The translations under genes and the position numbers were made by a program. The notes beneath the pieces were generated by a model that ran no database searches, was not told the origin of the DNA, and saw only the letters and a program-made list of their open reading frames with translations. A DNA stretch of 9,110 nucleotides from Pseudomonadota bacterium. GTDB lineage: Bacteria; Pseudomonadota; Alphaproteobacteria; Rhizobiales; Hyphomicrobiaceae. The stretch spans positions 1 to 9,110 of the forward strand of contig JAEWIJ010000035.1 of assembly GCA_023387235.1 (NCBI GenBank), in the 5' to 3' direction. Position 1 is the first letter of the stretch. The number at the start of each line of letters is the position of its first letter. Below, piece by piece: positions 1-7,509 of this stretch.

Positions 1-21
1 CCCCCCCCCCCCCCCCCCCCC
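1..21. repeat. Poly-C homopolymer at window start, probable artefact
   Basis: The window opens with 21 consecutive C residues and then passes abruptly into ordinary mixed sequence. No other homopolymer of this length occurs in the window. Two-colour sequencing chemistry produces false poly-G read ends, which appear as poly-C at the start of a reverse-complemented contig, so an artefact is the likeliest reading. The remaining sequence up to position 90 holds no gene. It contains only a weak 6-bp inverted repeat (80-85 with 94-99) that overlaps the stop codon of the histidine kinase and lacks a T-run. Confidence 0.75.
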
Positions 22-90
22 GGCGGACCAACAAGGCTGCTCTATAGGCAGCGCCATTCCATCTAAATGTACGCGCTACAGCCGCCTCAC

Positions 91-1533
91 TCAGCGGCTC
101 GCGCGGGCACCCGTGAAGACGATGCGCGCACGCACGCCGCGTCCCTGCCGGCTCTTGAGATCGAGCCGCGCGTTGTTCGCCGCAGCGAGCGATCGCGTCA
201 GTGGCAATCCGAGGCCTGCTTTCCGCTGCGTAACACCGCCCGGTCTTTCGGCGGGCGGCAAGCCTGGGCCATTGTCCTCGACCTCGGCCCACACATCGCC
301 GTTGAGCTCGTAGCCGGTGGTGATCTTGATGCGCACCGACGATCCGCCGTGCTTGATGCCGTTGGACACGAGATTGATCAGCATCTGACGCACATTACGC
401 CGGTCGGCAACGACAGGCGGCAAGCCGCCGCCGAGGGCCGCCTCGATGCGCGCGCCTGACTTCTCGGCAAGCGGTTGCAATGACGTGGCGATGGCCTCGA
501 CCTCCGCATTGAGGTCGATCTCGGCGAGCACGGGCGCGGCACCGGGGTCGTTCGGCGCGTCGCGCAGGATGCCGTCCACGACTTCGAGGCCATGGCGGGC
601 ACTGGCGAGGATGTCGCGGACATAGCTGCGGTAGCGGTCGTTTGGCCAGGGGCCGAGGCGCTCCTCGGTGATGACCTCCGCGAGCGAGACGATCGCCGCG
701 AGCGGTGTGCGGATCTCGTGCGCGAGGTGGGCGTGCTGCTCGTCCAGTGCGGCGCTGCGGTCGCCCGGCGTATCGGGGCGCACGGGCGCGGCAGGTGCAG
801 TTGCAGCCGGCGGTGGCGCGGCATCCTCGTTGGCCGGCGCGTCGACGCCCGCCGTGATGCGAGCGGATCCCTGCCGAATGCGCCGCGCGATCTCACGCAG
901 CGTTTCCATATCGTTGAGCGGGGCGCTCGGCGTTGGCGTCGTCGGGGCAGGTGCCGCCTGACGGATGCGCTCCGGCGGCTCGGCCCTCGCCGAGGGTGCT
1001 GCCCTGGAGCGCTCGATGGTGGCGGCCAGCGGCATCTCGCGGCGCCGCACGTCCCGGCGCGCGGCCGGAAGCCTCGCAGCAATATCTGCCACGACGAGCA
1101 GCAAGCCCGGGCCGACGCTGTCGTCGAGTGTGCGCACTTCGCAGGCGAGCGTGCGGAGGCCGCCCGCTGTCCAGAACTTCAGCGGCTCGATCGTGCTGGT
1201 CGTGGTTTCGAGAAAAGAGCCCTGGGCCAGACGGGAGCGAAGCGCGCGCAGTGCCGGCACCACGCTGTCGAGAACCGGCGAGATCGTCGGAATGCCCCAG
1301 ACGGTGCCGCCCCGCCCATTGGCGCCGATAATCGCGCCTCGGTCGGCATCGACAACCCAAGCAGGCTCACCGACGCTGTTCAACGTCTCGGCAAGTGCGC
1401 TCTCGATCGGGCCTTTCGGGACAAAGTTCAATGGAGGGTCCACCGCTCCAGCCGGCGCGTTCTCCGTTTGTTTACAGTGCCGACTCGGCGCCTGTCCAGC
1501 GTCGTACGGTGGCAGAGCCGGGATGAGCGGCAA
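91..1533 (-). CDS. Soluble PAS-type sensor histidine kinase
   Basis: The C-terminal half is a complete histidine kinase core. A HisKA dimerisation helix carries the H-box HEIRTPL with the phospho-accepting His at about residue 272. A HATPase_c domain follows with an N-box (NLVSNGIKH, about 387-395), a G1 box (DNGPG, about 420-424) and a G2 box (GLGLPL, about 440-445). Residues ~45-150 look like a divergent PAS sensor domain. Residues ~170-265 form an Ala/Pro-rich linker. There is no membrane segment or signal peptide, so it should act in the cytoplasm. No response regulator is adjacent, so its partner and signal are unknown. The start is uncertain: the annotated 480-residue form begins at a TTG directly after an in-frame TGA, with no clear ribosome binding site. 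A GTG about 30 codons later would still keep the PAS domain. It lies 39 bp downstream of the small secreted-protein gene on the same strand. Confidence 0.88.
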   Translation of the reverse strand: MPLIPALPPYDAGQAPSRHCKQTENAPAGAVDPPLNFVPKGPIESALAETLNSVGEPAWVVDADRGAIIGANGRGGTVWGIPTISPVLDSVVPALRALRSRLAQGSFLETTTSTIEPLKFWTAGGLRTLACEVRTLDDSVGPGLLLVVADIAARLPAARRDVRRREMPLAATIERSRAAPSARAEPPERIRQAAPAPTTPTPSAPLNDMETLREIARRIRQGSARITAGVDAPANEDAAPPPAATAPAAPVRPDTPGDRSAALDEQHAHLAHEIRTPLAAIVSLAEVITEERLGPWPNDRYRSYVRDILASARHGLEVVDGILRDAPNDPGAAPVLAEIDLNAEVEAIATSLQPLAEKSGARIEAALGGGLPPVVADRRNVRQMLINLVSNGIKHGGSSVRIKITTGYELNGDVWAEVEDNGPGLPPAERPGGVTQRKAGLGLPLTRSLAAANNARLDLKSRQGRGVRARIVFTGARASR

Positions 1534-1572
1534 TCATCCACAGTCGCGGAGCCGCAGGCGCGCCGCAAAGCG

Positions 1573-1947
1573 CTACTTTTTCTCGGCCTTTACCGGCTTG
1601 GTCTTCGGCTCGACCTTCGCCTTGATCTTGCGGAGATCCTTGCCCCAGCAGACGGGCGCTTGGGCTGTGCACGTATGCTCGTCGAAAACGATAAAGTCGA
1701 GGAACAGCTCGCACTTCACGGTCTTCTCGCCGACCCTGTACTTCGTGACGCCGCGCTTGGCCATGCTGGCGACGATGTGCTTGTCGAGCAACGCCAGGGC
1801 GTCGCGCGTCGGGCCCTCCTTGCCGTAGTCGTTGACCTCGAAGGCGAGGGTATCGCAATCCGCCATTGCCGGAGATGCCGCCAGCAGCAGCGCAAGGCCC
1901 ACTGCCGCTGTGAAGCCCGCCGCCGTGAAAAACGAGAACGTCCGCAT
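1573..1947 (-). CDS. Small secreted protein of unknown function, four mature cysteines, Lys-rich tail
   Basis: This 124-residue protein has a clear Sec signal peptide: a short basic N-terminus, a hydrophobic core around residues 5-25, and a likely cleavage after Ala-Met-Ala at residue 29. The predicted mature protein of about 95 residues contains four cysteines (in DCD, VKCEL, HTCTA and VCWG), which could form two disulfides in the periplasm. It ends in a lysine-rich tail. I do not recognise the family. The start is chosen by a strong ribosome binding site (AAAGGAG, 5 nt before the ATG) and by the signal peptide; the reading frame stays open further upstream, but that stretch has no comparable site. 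It is divergent from the lytic transglycosylase gene, and the histidine kinase follows 39 bp downstream on the same strand. A link to the kinase or to the cell wall is only a guess from position. Confidence 0.82.
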   Translation of the reverse strand: MRTFSFFTAAGFTAAVGLALLLAASPAMADCDTLAFEVNDYGKEGPTRDALALLDKHIVASMAKRGVTKYRVGEKTVKCELFLDFIVFDEHTCTAQAPVCWGKDLRKIKAKVEPKTKPVKAEKK

Positions 1948-1952
1948 GGCCG

Positions 1953-1959
1953 CTCCTTT
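1953..1959 (-). promoter_or_regulatory. Strong ribosome binding site fixing the start of the small secreted protein
   Basis: The minus strand reads AAAGGAG, then 5 nt (CGGCC or similar spacing), then ATG at 1947. This is the best Shine-Dalgarno match in the window. It places the start directly at the signal peptide and argues against a longer reading of the frame. Confidence 0.8.
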
Positions 1960-1996
1960 CGAGATCGCGTGCACAAGCTGCCCATTAACCTTGTGT

Positions 1997-2008
1997 CCGC
2001 TATAGCGG
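1997..2008. promoter_or_regulatory. Perfect 12-bp palindrome CCGCTATAGCGG over the candidate -10 element
   Basis: CCGCTATAGCGG is identical to its own reverse complement. It sits in the divergent intergenic region and covers the candidate -10 element of the small secreted-protein gene. A dimeric regulator bound here would be placed to block that promoter. The regulator role is inference; only the symmetry is seen. Confidence 0.35.
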
Positions 2009-2028
2009 CGGGGCAAAACCTTTGCCAG
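2000..2028 (-). promoter_or_regulatory. Candidate housekeeping promoter of the small secreted-protein gene
   Basis: On the minus strand a -35-like CTGGCA (2023-2028) is followed after 17 nt by CTATAG (2000-2005). CTATAG resembles the CTATAT -10 element known from rhizobial housekeeping promoters. Transcription would start near 1993, leaving a leader of about 45 nt that contains the ribosome binding site. The -35 match is only partial, so this is a candidate. I found no convincing promoter for the divergent transglycosylase gene in the same intergenic region (1948-2190). Confidence 0.35.
2012..2026. promoter_or_regulatory. Inverted repeat GGCAAA-N3-TTTGCC within the candidate promoter
   Basis: Two perfect 6-bp arms are separated by 3 nt, between and partly over the candidate -35 and -10 elements of the minus-strand promoter. 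It lies 3 bp from the CCGCTATAGCGG palindrome. An operator is plausible, as is a small RNA hairpin. No known regulator motif is recognised. Confidence 0.3.
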
Positions 2029-2190
2029 CCCTCGCGGGCGATCGCAGTGGACGCGCGGCAGAAGCGCCACAAGGCATGTCGTGCCGGGCCCGGCGCCGCA
2101 TGGTCTTGGCGGCACGCGGCGGCCGCATGATTTTGCCGCATTGGCTCGGCTATCAATGCCCGACGTTCATCCCCCTTTCCGAGGATCTGC

Positions 2191-3441
2191 ATGCGCCGCA
2201 CCGCCCGCCTCACTGCCTGCGCCGTCTCCCTAGCTGCAATCCTCGCGACGACCTTTACGGTCGGAGCCGGCAGGCCTCTAGCGCAGACGGCGGCGAAGCC
2301 GATGAACTGCCAGAACACAACGCGCTTCGAGACTTGGCTCAGGAATTTTCGCAAGGAGGCCGCGGCCGCCGGTGTCACGCAGGCGACCCTCTCCGCCGTG
2401 CTCGACGACATGACGCTCGACCAGGGCATCATCGCGCGCGACCGCCGCCAGACCTTCTTCGGGCAAAGCTTCGTCGACTTTCGCGGCAAGCTCGTCTCGC
2501 GCAACCGCATCGTCAACGGTACACGCCAGCTCGAACGCTACCGCAGCATTTTCGAGCGTGCCGAGAAGGAGTATGGCGTGCCGGGACCGGTCATCACTGG
2601 TTTCTGGGCGCTCGAAAGCGACTTCGGCGCGGGCATGGGCAAGCTCCCGGTGCTGCGCTCGCTCGCGACCCTCGCCTATGACTGCCGGCGTGGCGAAATG
2701 TTCACGCGCGAGTTCATCGCCGCGCTGAAGATCATCGACCGCGGCGATCTGCGGCCCGCCGACATGATCGGCTCGTGGGCCGGCGAGCTCGGCCAGACGC
2801 AGTTTCTCCCCGGACATTATCTCGCGCACGCCGTCGACTATGACGGCGATGGGCGCCGCGATCTCTTCAAGAGCCCTGCCGATGTGATCGGCTCGACGGC
2901 GGCCTACCTCAAGCATCTCGGCTGGCGGGCGGGCGAGATGTGGCTCGAGGAAGTGCGCGCGCCGCGCAATTTGAACTGGGCCGAGGCCGATCTCGAGATC
3001 CAGCATCCGCGCAGCCAGTGGGTCAAATGGGGCGTGACGCGCGCCGATGGACGCCCCCTCACCGCCGACGACAAGCAGGCCTCGCTGCTCGCGCTCATGG
3101 GCCGCGACGGCCCGCTCTTTCTCGCTTATCCGAATTTCCGCATCTATCTCGAATGGAACCAGTCGCTGAACTACGCGACGACGGTGGCCTACCTCGCGAC
3201 GCGCTATGCGGGCGCAGCCGAGATGCGCGATGTAGGCAAGGACATTCCTTCGCTCAGTCTCGATGAAGCCAAGGAGTTGCAGACGCTGCTGGCGCAGCGC
3301 GGCCATGACGTCGGCCGCATTGACGGCATCATCGGCGCCGGCACGCGCGCGGCCGTGAAGAAGGAGCAGATCCGCCTCGGCCTAGTGGCGGATGCCTACC
3401 CGACGGCGGAGCTGCTGAGCGCACTGCGCAGCAAGAGATAG
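2191..3441 (+). CDS. Secreted lytic murein transglycosylase, MltB type, with peptidoglycan-binding domain
   Basis: This 416-residue enzyme should cleave the MurNAc-GlcNAc bond of peptidoglycan in the periplasm with formation of 1,6-anhydro-MurNAc. A basic N-terminus and hydrophobic stretch form a signal peptide, cleaved around residues 26-31. There is no usable lipobox cysteine, so the product is soluble rather than a lipoprotein like E. coli MltB. The catalytic domain (about 45-345) shows the MltB-family motif WALESDFG, with the catalytic Glu at residue 142. It also has GELGQTQFLPGHY (198-210) and an EF-hand-like calcium loop DYDGDGRRD (216-224), as in Slt35. Residues ~355-412 match a PG_binding_1 domain (QTLLAQRG...DGIIGAGTRAAV). 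The length and architecture fit the MltB_2 type common in Alphaproteobacteria. The ATG follows GAGG by 6 nt. The gene stands alone, divergent from the small secreted protein and convergent with the peptidase. Confidence 0.95.
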   Translation: MRRTARLTACAVSLAAILATTFTVGAGRPLAQTAAKPMNCQNTTRFETWLRNFRKEAAAAGVTQATLSAVLDDMTLDQGIIARDRRQTFFGQSFVDFRGKLVSRNRIVNGTRQLERYRSIFERAEKEYGVPGPVITGFWALESDFGAGMGKLPVLRSLATLAYDCRRGEMFTREFIAALKIIDRGDLRPADMIGSWAGELGQTQFLPGHYLAHAVDYDGDGRRDLFKSPADVIGSTAAYLKHLGWRAGEMWLEEVRAPRNLNWAEADLEIQHPRSQWVKWGVTRADGRPLTADDKQASLLALMGRDGPLFLAYPNFRIYLEWNQSLNYATTVAYLATRYAGAAEMRDVGKDIPSLSLDEAKELQTLLAQRGHDVGRIDGIIGAGTRAAVKKEQIRLGLVADAYPTAELLSALRSKR

Positions 3442-3462
3442 CGCCGCCCGTGTCGGCGGCGC
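3441..3462. terminator. GC-rich hairpin between convergent genes, likely bidirectional terminator
   Basis: Perfect 8-bp arms GCGCCGCC (3441-3448) and GGCGGCGC (3455-3462) enclose the loop CGTGTC. The hairpin begins at the last base of the transglycosylase stop codon and ends 7 bp from the stop of the convergent M3 peptidase. It is the only structure in a 28-bp gap, so it probably serves both transcripts. There is no T-run on either side, so it is not a canonical intrinsic terminator. Confidence 0.55.
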
Positions 3463-3469
3463 ACGAGAT

Positions 3470-5548
3470 CTACGAGATCAGCCCGCGATTTTTGAGCATG
3501 GCGTGCGATGTCGGAAGCCGTCCGCGGAAGAGCGTGTACGCCTCCGCGGGATCGCGGCGATTGCCGGCCGCGTAAATGAACTCCGCAAGCTTGCTCGCCG
3601 TCGCGGGATCGAAGGCGTTACCGGTCTCCTCGAAGGCTTCGAAGGCATCGGCATCCATGACCTCGGACCACATGTAGCTGTAGTAGCCGGCCGCATAGCC
3701 GCCGCCCGAAAAGATGTGCGCGAAGTGCGGCAGGCGGTGGCGCATGACGATCTCGCGCGGCATGCCGATGCGCTTCAGCATGTCGGCCTCGAAGCGCGAA
3801 AGGTCGAAGCCCTCGAACGTGTCGAGCGCGTGCAGCTCCATGTCCGCGAGCGCGGAGGAAACGTACTCCACGGTCGCGAAACCCTGATTGAACTTGTTGG
3901 CCGCATCGAGCCGGTCGATGAGCGCATCGGGGATCGGCGCGCCGGTCTTGTGATGGCGGGCGAACTTGCGCAGCACATCGCGCTCGTCGAGCCAGTGCTC
4001 GAAAAGCTGTGACGGCAACTCGACGAAATCCGTCGAGACGGCCGTTCCGGCAATCGACGGATACGTCACGTCGGACATGAGGCCGTGCAGCGCGTGGCCG
4101 AACTCGTGGAAGAGCGTGCGGGCGTCGGTGAAGCTCAGCAGTGTCGGCTCGCTATCCGCACCGCGCGCGAAATTCAGCACGTTGACGATGATCGGATGGA
4201 TGTCGCCCTGTAGGCGCTGCTGGCCGCGGAAGGCGCTCATCCAGGCGCCCGAACGCTTCGAGGGACGCGCGAAGTAATCGCCGATGAACACGCCGACATG
4301 CGAGCCGTCTGCGCGCTTCACTTCCCAAGTGCGCACATCGGGATGATACTTCGGCAAGTCCGTGCGCTCTTCGAACGTGAGACCGAAGAGCCGCGTCGCG
4401 CTGTCGAACGCCGCATCGATCATGCGGTCGAGCTGCAGGTACGGCTTGATCTCGCCCTCGTCGAGATCGAACTCGGCCTTGCGCACCTTCTCCGCGTAGT
4501 GGCGCCAGTCCCACGCCTCGACCTGGAAGTTGCCGCCCTCGCGCTCGATCATGCGCTGGAGCATGGCGCGCTCCTCGCCGGCCTTCTTCACGGCGGCCGT
4601 CCACACCTCATCGAGCAGTCCGCGCACGGCCTCGGGTGTTTTCGCCATGGCATCTTCGAGGCGGAACCTCGCGAAGGTCTTGAAGCCGAGCAGGCGCGCG
4701 CGCTCGGCCCTGAGTGCCAGAATTTCCGTTGCGACGGCGCGATTGTCATGCTCGCCTCCGCCTTCGCCACGCCGGATCCAGGCTGCGAACGCCGCCTCGC
4801 GCAGATCGCGCCGCGTCGAGAACTGCAGGAAGCTCTCGATGCTCGAACGCGCGAGCGTAATCACGTGCTTGCCGGGAAGCCCGAGATCGTCGCCCGCACG
4901 CTTCGCCGCCGCGCGCACGAAATCAGGCAATCCCGCGAGATCGGCCTCGCTCTCCAGCACGAGCTTGTAGCTCTGCTCGTCGGCGAGGACGTTCTGAGCG
5001 AAGGTCGTGCCGAGCGTCGCGAGCCGCGCGTTGATCTCGCCCATGCGCGTCTTCGCCTGCGCATCGAGCTGAGCGCCGGCGCGCACGAGGCCCGAATGCG
5101 TGCGCTCCAGCACACGCCGCTGCTCGGCATCGAGCTTCTGGCGCTTGCCGCGCTGGAAGATCGTATCGACGCGCTGGAACAGGCGCGGATCGAGGGAGAT
5201 CTCCGTGCTGTGCCGCGAGAGGATCGGTGCGATGTCGCGCTCGATGGCCTGCAGATCGGGGTTCGTGTCGGCGCTCGTCAGATTGTAGAACACGCGGAGC
5301 ACGCGCGTGAGCATCGCGCCAGCCTTTTCCATGGCAGCGATCGTATTGCCGAACGTCGGCGATGCCGTATTCGAGAGGATCTTCTCGACTTCGGCCTTGT
5401 GCGTCTCGATGGCCTTGTCGATCGCCGGGCGGAAATGCGCCGGTTTGATCTTCTCAAAGGGCGGCATCTCGAACGGCGTCTTCCACGCGCCGAGCAGCGG
5501 ATTGCGCGCCGTCGATGTGCTCTTGGCTGTCGCCTGTCGATCGCTCAT
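3470..5548 (-). CDS. M3-family zinc metallopeptidase (oligopeptidase A / dipeptidyl carboxypeptidase type)
   Basis: This 692-residue protein is a full-length M3 oligopeptidase; the family is typically about 680 residues. It degrades short peptides in the cytoplasm. The zinc site is intact: HEFGH at residues 481-485 supplies two His ligands and the catalytic Glu. The third ligand is Glu510 in DFVELPSQ, spaced 29 residues from the first His as in thimet oligopeptidase. The Gly/Tyr-rich motif GGGYAAGYYSYMW (615-627) is the substrate-binding loop region. The N-terminus (NPLLGAWKTPFEMPPF) resembles bacterial Dcp and OpdA. I cannot tell a dipeptidyl carboxypeptidase from an endopeptidase by sequence alone, so no symbol is given. 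There is no signal peptide. Its ATG overlaps the htpG TGA as ATGA, so it should be translated by coupling from the htpG transcript. AAGG lies about 9 nt upstream, inside htpG. Confidence 0.95.
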   Translation of the reverse strand: MSDRQATAKSTSTARNPLLGAWKTPFEMPPFEKIKPAHFRPAIDKAIETHKAEVEKILSNTASPTFGNTIAAMEKAGAMLTRVLRVFYNLTSADTNPDLQAIERDIAPILSRHSTEISLDPRLFQRVDTIFQRGKRQKLDAEQRRVLERTHSGLVRAGAQLDAQAKTRMGEINARLATLGTTFAQNVLADEQSYKLVLESEADLAGLPDFVRAAAKRAGDDLGLPGKHVITLARSSIESFLQFSTRRDLREAAFAAWIRRGEGGGEHDNRAVATEILALRAERARLLGFKTFARFRLEDAMAKTPEAVRGLLDEVWTAAVKKAGEERAMLQRMIEREGGNFQVEAWDWRHYAEKVRKAEFDLDEGEIKPYLQLDRMIDAAFDSATRLFGLTFEERTDLPKYHPDVRTWEVKRADGSHVGVFIGDYFARPSKRSGAWMSAFRGQQRLQGDIHPIIVNVLNFARGADSEPTLLSFTDARTLFHEFGHALHGLMSDVTYPSIAGTAVSTDFVELPSQLFEHWLDERDVLRKFARHHKTGAPIPDALIDRLDAANKFNQGFATVEYVSSALADMELHALDTFEGFDLSRFEADMLKRIGMPREIVMRHRLPHFAHIFSGGGYAAGYYSYMWSEVMDADAFEAFEETGNAFDPATASKLAEFIYAAGNRRDPAEAYTLFRGRLPTSHAMLKNRGLIS

Positions 5549-7455
5549 GCGGGTGTGCCTTCTGTGCTTTGTTCCTTGAGGCCGGCAACCAGATAACGGT
5601 TCAGCCGCTCCGTGAACCGCGCGGGATCGCTCGGCAGCTCGCCTTCGACGATGCGCGCCTGATCGAGCAGCAGGTGCGCAAGATCATCGACGACGGCAAT
5701 GTCGGTCGCGAGCCGCGCGCGATCGATTGCCGCGATCAGCGGATGGGCCGGATTGATTTCGAGAATGGGCTTCACGTTGATACCGCGCTGCTGGCGCTGA
5801 AGCATCCGTTCGAGCGTGCGGTCGGGCCCGTGCGCCGTCGCGACGAGGCACGCCGGCGAGCTGACGAGCCGCTGCGAAACCTTCACGTCATCGACCTCTT
5901 CGCCGAGCGCGGCCTTGAGCGAGGAGATGAGATCGCCGACATCCTTCGGCGGCTCGGTCTTGGTTTTTGCGGATTCCTCGCTCAGCGGTATGGCGGAGAG
6001 ATCCACATCGCCCTGCGACAGCGACTTCAGCGCCTTGTCCTCGAACTTCGGGTTCGCCGTGGTCCAGAAGGCATCCACGGGATCGGCGAGCAGCAGCACC
6101 TCGACGCCACGCTCCTTCGCCGCTTCGAGCTGCGGGCTCGATTTCAAGCGGTCGAGGCTCTCGCCGACGAGGTAGTAGATCTCCGTCTGTCCATCGCGCA
6201 TCGCCGCGATGTATTCCGAGAGCGAGCGCCAGCCGTCACCGGCCGTCGAACGGAAGCGCGCGAGCTTCAGAAGCTGCTCGCGGCGCTCGAAATCCTCGTA
6301 GATGCCCTCCTTGAGCACTTGGCCGAAGGTCTCCCAGATCTGCGTGAACTTCTCCGGCTCCTTGCCCGCGAACGTCTCCAGCTCGCCAATGAGCTTCGCC
6401 GTCACGGCGCGACGGATCTGCGCCACGGCCGGATTGTTCTGCAGCATCTCGCGGCTGATGTTGAGCGGCACGTCCTCGCTGTCGATGACGCCGCGCACGA
6501 AGCGCAGGTAGCCCGGCAGGAGCGCGGCATCCTCGGTGATGAACACGCGCCGGACGTAGAGTTTCACGCGGCCCTTGCGCTCGACGTCGAAAAGATCGAA
6601 CGGCCGCTGCGTCGGCACGAACAGCAGCGCCGCATAGGACTGGCGTCCTTCGGCCTTGTAGTGGACCGTCAATGCGGGCTGATCGAGCTGGCCCGAAAGA
6701 CTGCGGTAGGCTTCCGTGTACTCCTCCGGCTTTACCTCGCTCTTCGAGCGCTGCCAGAGCGCGCTCGCCGAGTTGAGCTGCTTCGCCGTGCCGTCCGCGC
6801 CGACAAGCTCGACGGGAAAGAGAATGTGGTCCGAGTAGGTCTTGACGATACGCTCGATCTCATAGTCGTCGAGGAAGTTCTTCGCGTCGTCTTTCAAATG
6901 GAGCGTGATGCGCGTGCCGCGCGACACTTTTGCAGCATCCGCTTCGGGGGCAGGTTCGATGGTGTAGCCGCTCGCGCCGTCGGACGACCAGAGCCAAGCT
7001 GCATTCTCGCCCGCCTTGCGGCTCACGACATCGATGTGATCGGCGACCATGAAGGCAGAATAGAAGCCGACGCCGAACTGGCCGATAAGAGCCGAATTCT
7101 CGCCGTCCTTGCCGAGGCGGTCCATGAAGGCGCGGGTGCCCGAGCGCGCGATCGTGCCGAGGTTCTCGGCGAGCTCGCTCTCGCTCATGCCGATACCGTT
7201 ATCGGCGATGACGATCCGCCCGGCCTCCTTGTCCGTCTCGATGCGGATCGCGAGCCGGGCATCGTCGCCGAGGAGCGCGGGATGCGCGATCGCCTCATAG
7301 CGCAGCTTGTCGCACGCGTCCGACGCGTTCGAGATCAGCTCGCGCAGGAAGATGTCCTTCTCGGTGTAGACCGAATGCACCATGAGGTGCAGCAGACGCG
7401 ATACCTCGGCCTCGAAGGGGCGCGCGGTCGCGGGCGACGGCCGGTCGGTGCTCAT
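5545..7455 (-). CDS. htpG: Molecular chaperone HtpG (bacterial Hsp90)
   Basis: HtpG is an ATP-dependent cytoplasmic dimeric chaperone that remodels client proteins, often together with DnaK. All Hsp90 landmarks are present. The GHKL ATPase domain has LRELISNASDACDK with the catalytic Glu39 and Asn43, DNGIGM (85-90), and the glycine-rich lid segment GQFGVGF (125-131). The middle domain carries NISREMLQ (332-339), whose Arg contacts the ATP gamma-phosphate. A C-terminal dimerisation domain follows, with no charged linker and no MEEVD tail, as expected of bacterial forms. At 636 residues it is slightly longer than E. coli HtpG (624), mostly through a short N-terminal extension and C-terminal tail. 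The ATG follows AGGAG at 10 nt, a rather long spacing. A heat-shock-type promoter lies about 55 nt upstream. The last codon overlaps the start of the M3 peptidase. Confidence 0.98.
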   Translation of the reverse strand: MSTDRPSPATARPFEAEVSRLLHLMVHSVYTEKDIFLRELISNASDACDKLRYEAIAHPALLGDDARLAIRIETDKEAGRIVIADNGIGMSESELAENLGTIARSGTRAFMDRLGKDGENSALIGQFGVGFYSAFMVADHIDVVSRKAGENAAWLWSSDGASGYTIEPAPEADAAKVSRGTRITLHLKDDAKNFLDDYEIERIVKTYSDHILFPVELVGADGTAKQLNSASALWQRSKSEVKPEEYTEAYRSLSGQLDQPALTVHYKAEGRQSYAALLFVPTQRPFDLFDVERKGRVKLYVRRVFITEDAALLPGYLRFVRGVIDSEDVPLNISREMLQNNPAVAQIRRAVTAKLIGELETFAGKEPEKFTQIWETFGQVLKEGIYEDFERREQLLKLARFRSTAGDGWRSLSEYIAAMRDGQTEIYYLVGESLDRLKSSPQLEAAKERGVEVLLLADPVDAFWTTANPKFEDKALKSLSQGDVDLSAIPLSEESAKTKTEPPKDVGDLISSLKAALGEEVDDVKVSQRLVSSPACLVATAHGPDRTLERMLQRQQRGINVKPILEINPAHPLIAAIDRARLATDIAVVDDLAHLLLDQARIVEGELPSDPARFTERLNRYLVAGLKEQSTEGTPA

Positions 7456-7509
7456 CGCGGCAATACTCCTGATTTCCTGTACAACGGACTGCCCGAAGGC
7501 GCTGCCTCT

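Noticed and set aside
1983..1998. Possible CtrA box, from TTAACC in the divergent intergenic region.
   Set aside because: Only one half-site is present. The second TTAA at the 7-nt spacing required by the CtrA consensus is missing.
592..2130. A 512-codon open frame on the plus strand opposite the histidine kinase and the small secreted protein.
   Set aside because: It runs through two genes and the intergenic region on the other strand and has an Arg-rich composition without domains, which marks it as a GC-driven shadow.
4298..5596. A 432-codon open frame on the plus strand opposite the M3 peptidase.
   Set aside because: It is a shadow of the peptidase gene: low-complexity Arg/Glu/Leu composition, no domain, and no ribosome binding site of note.
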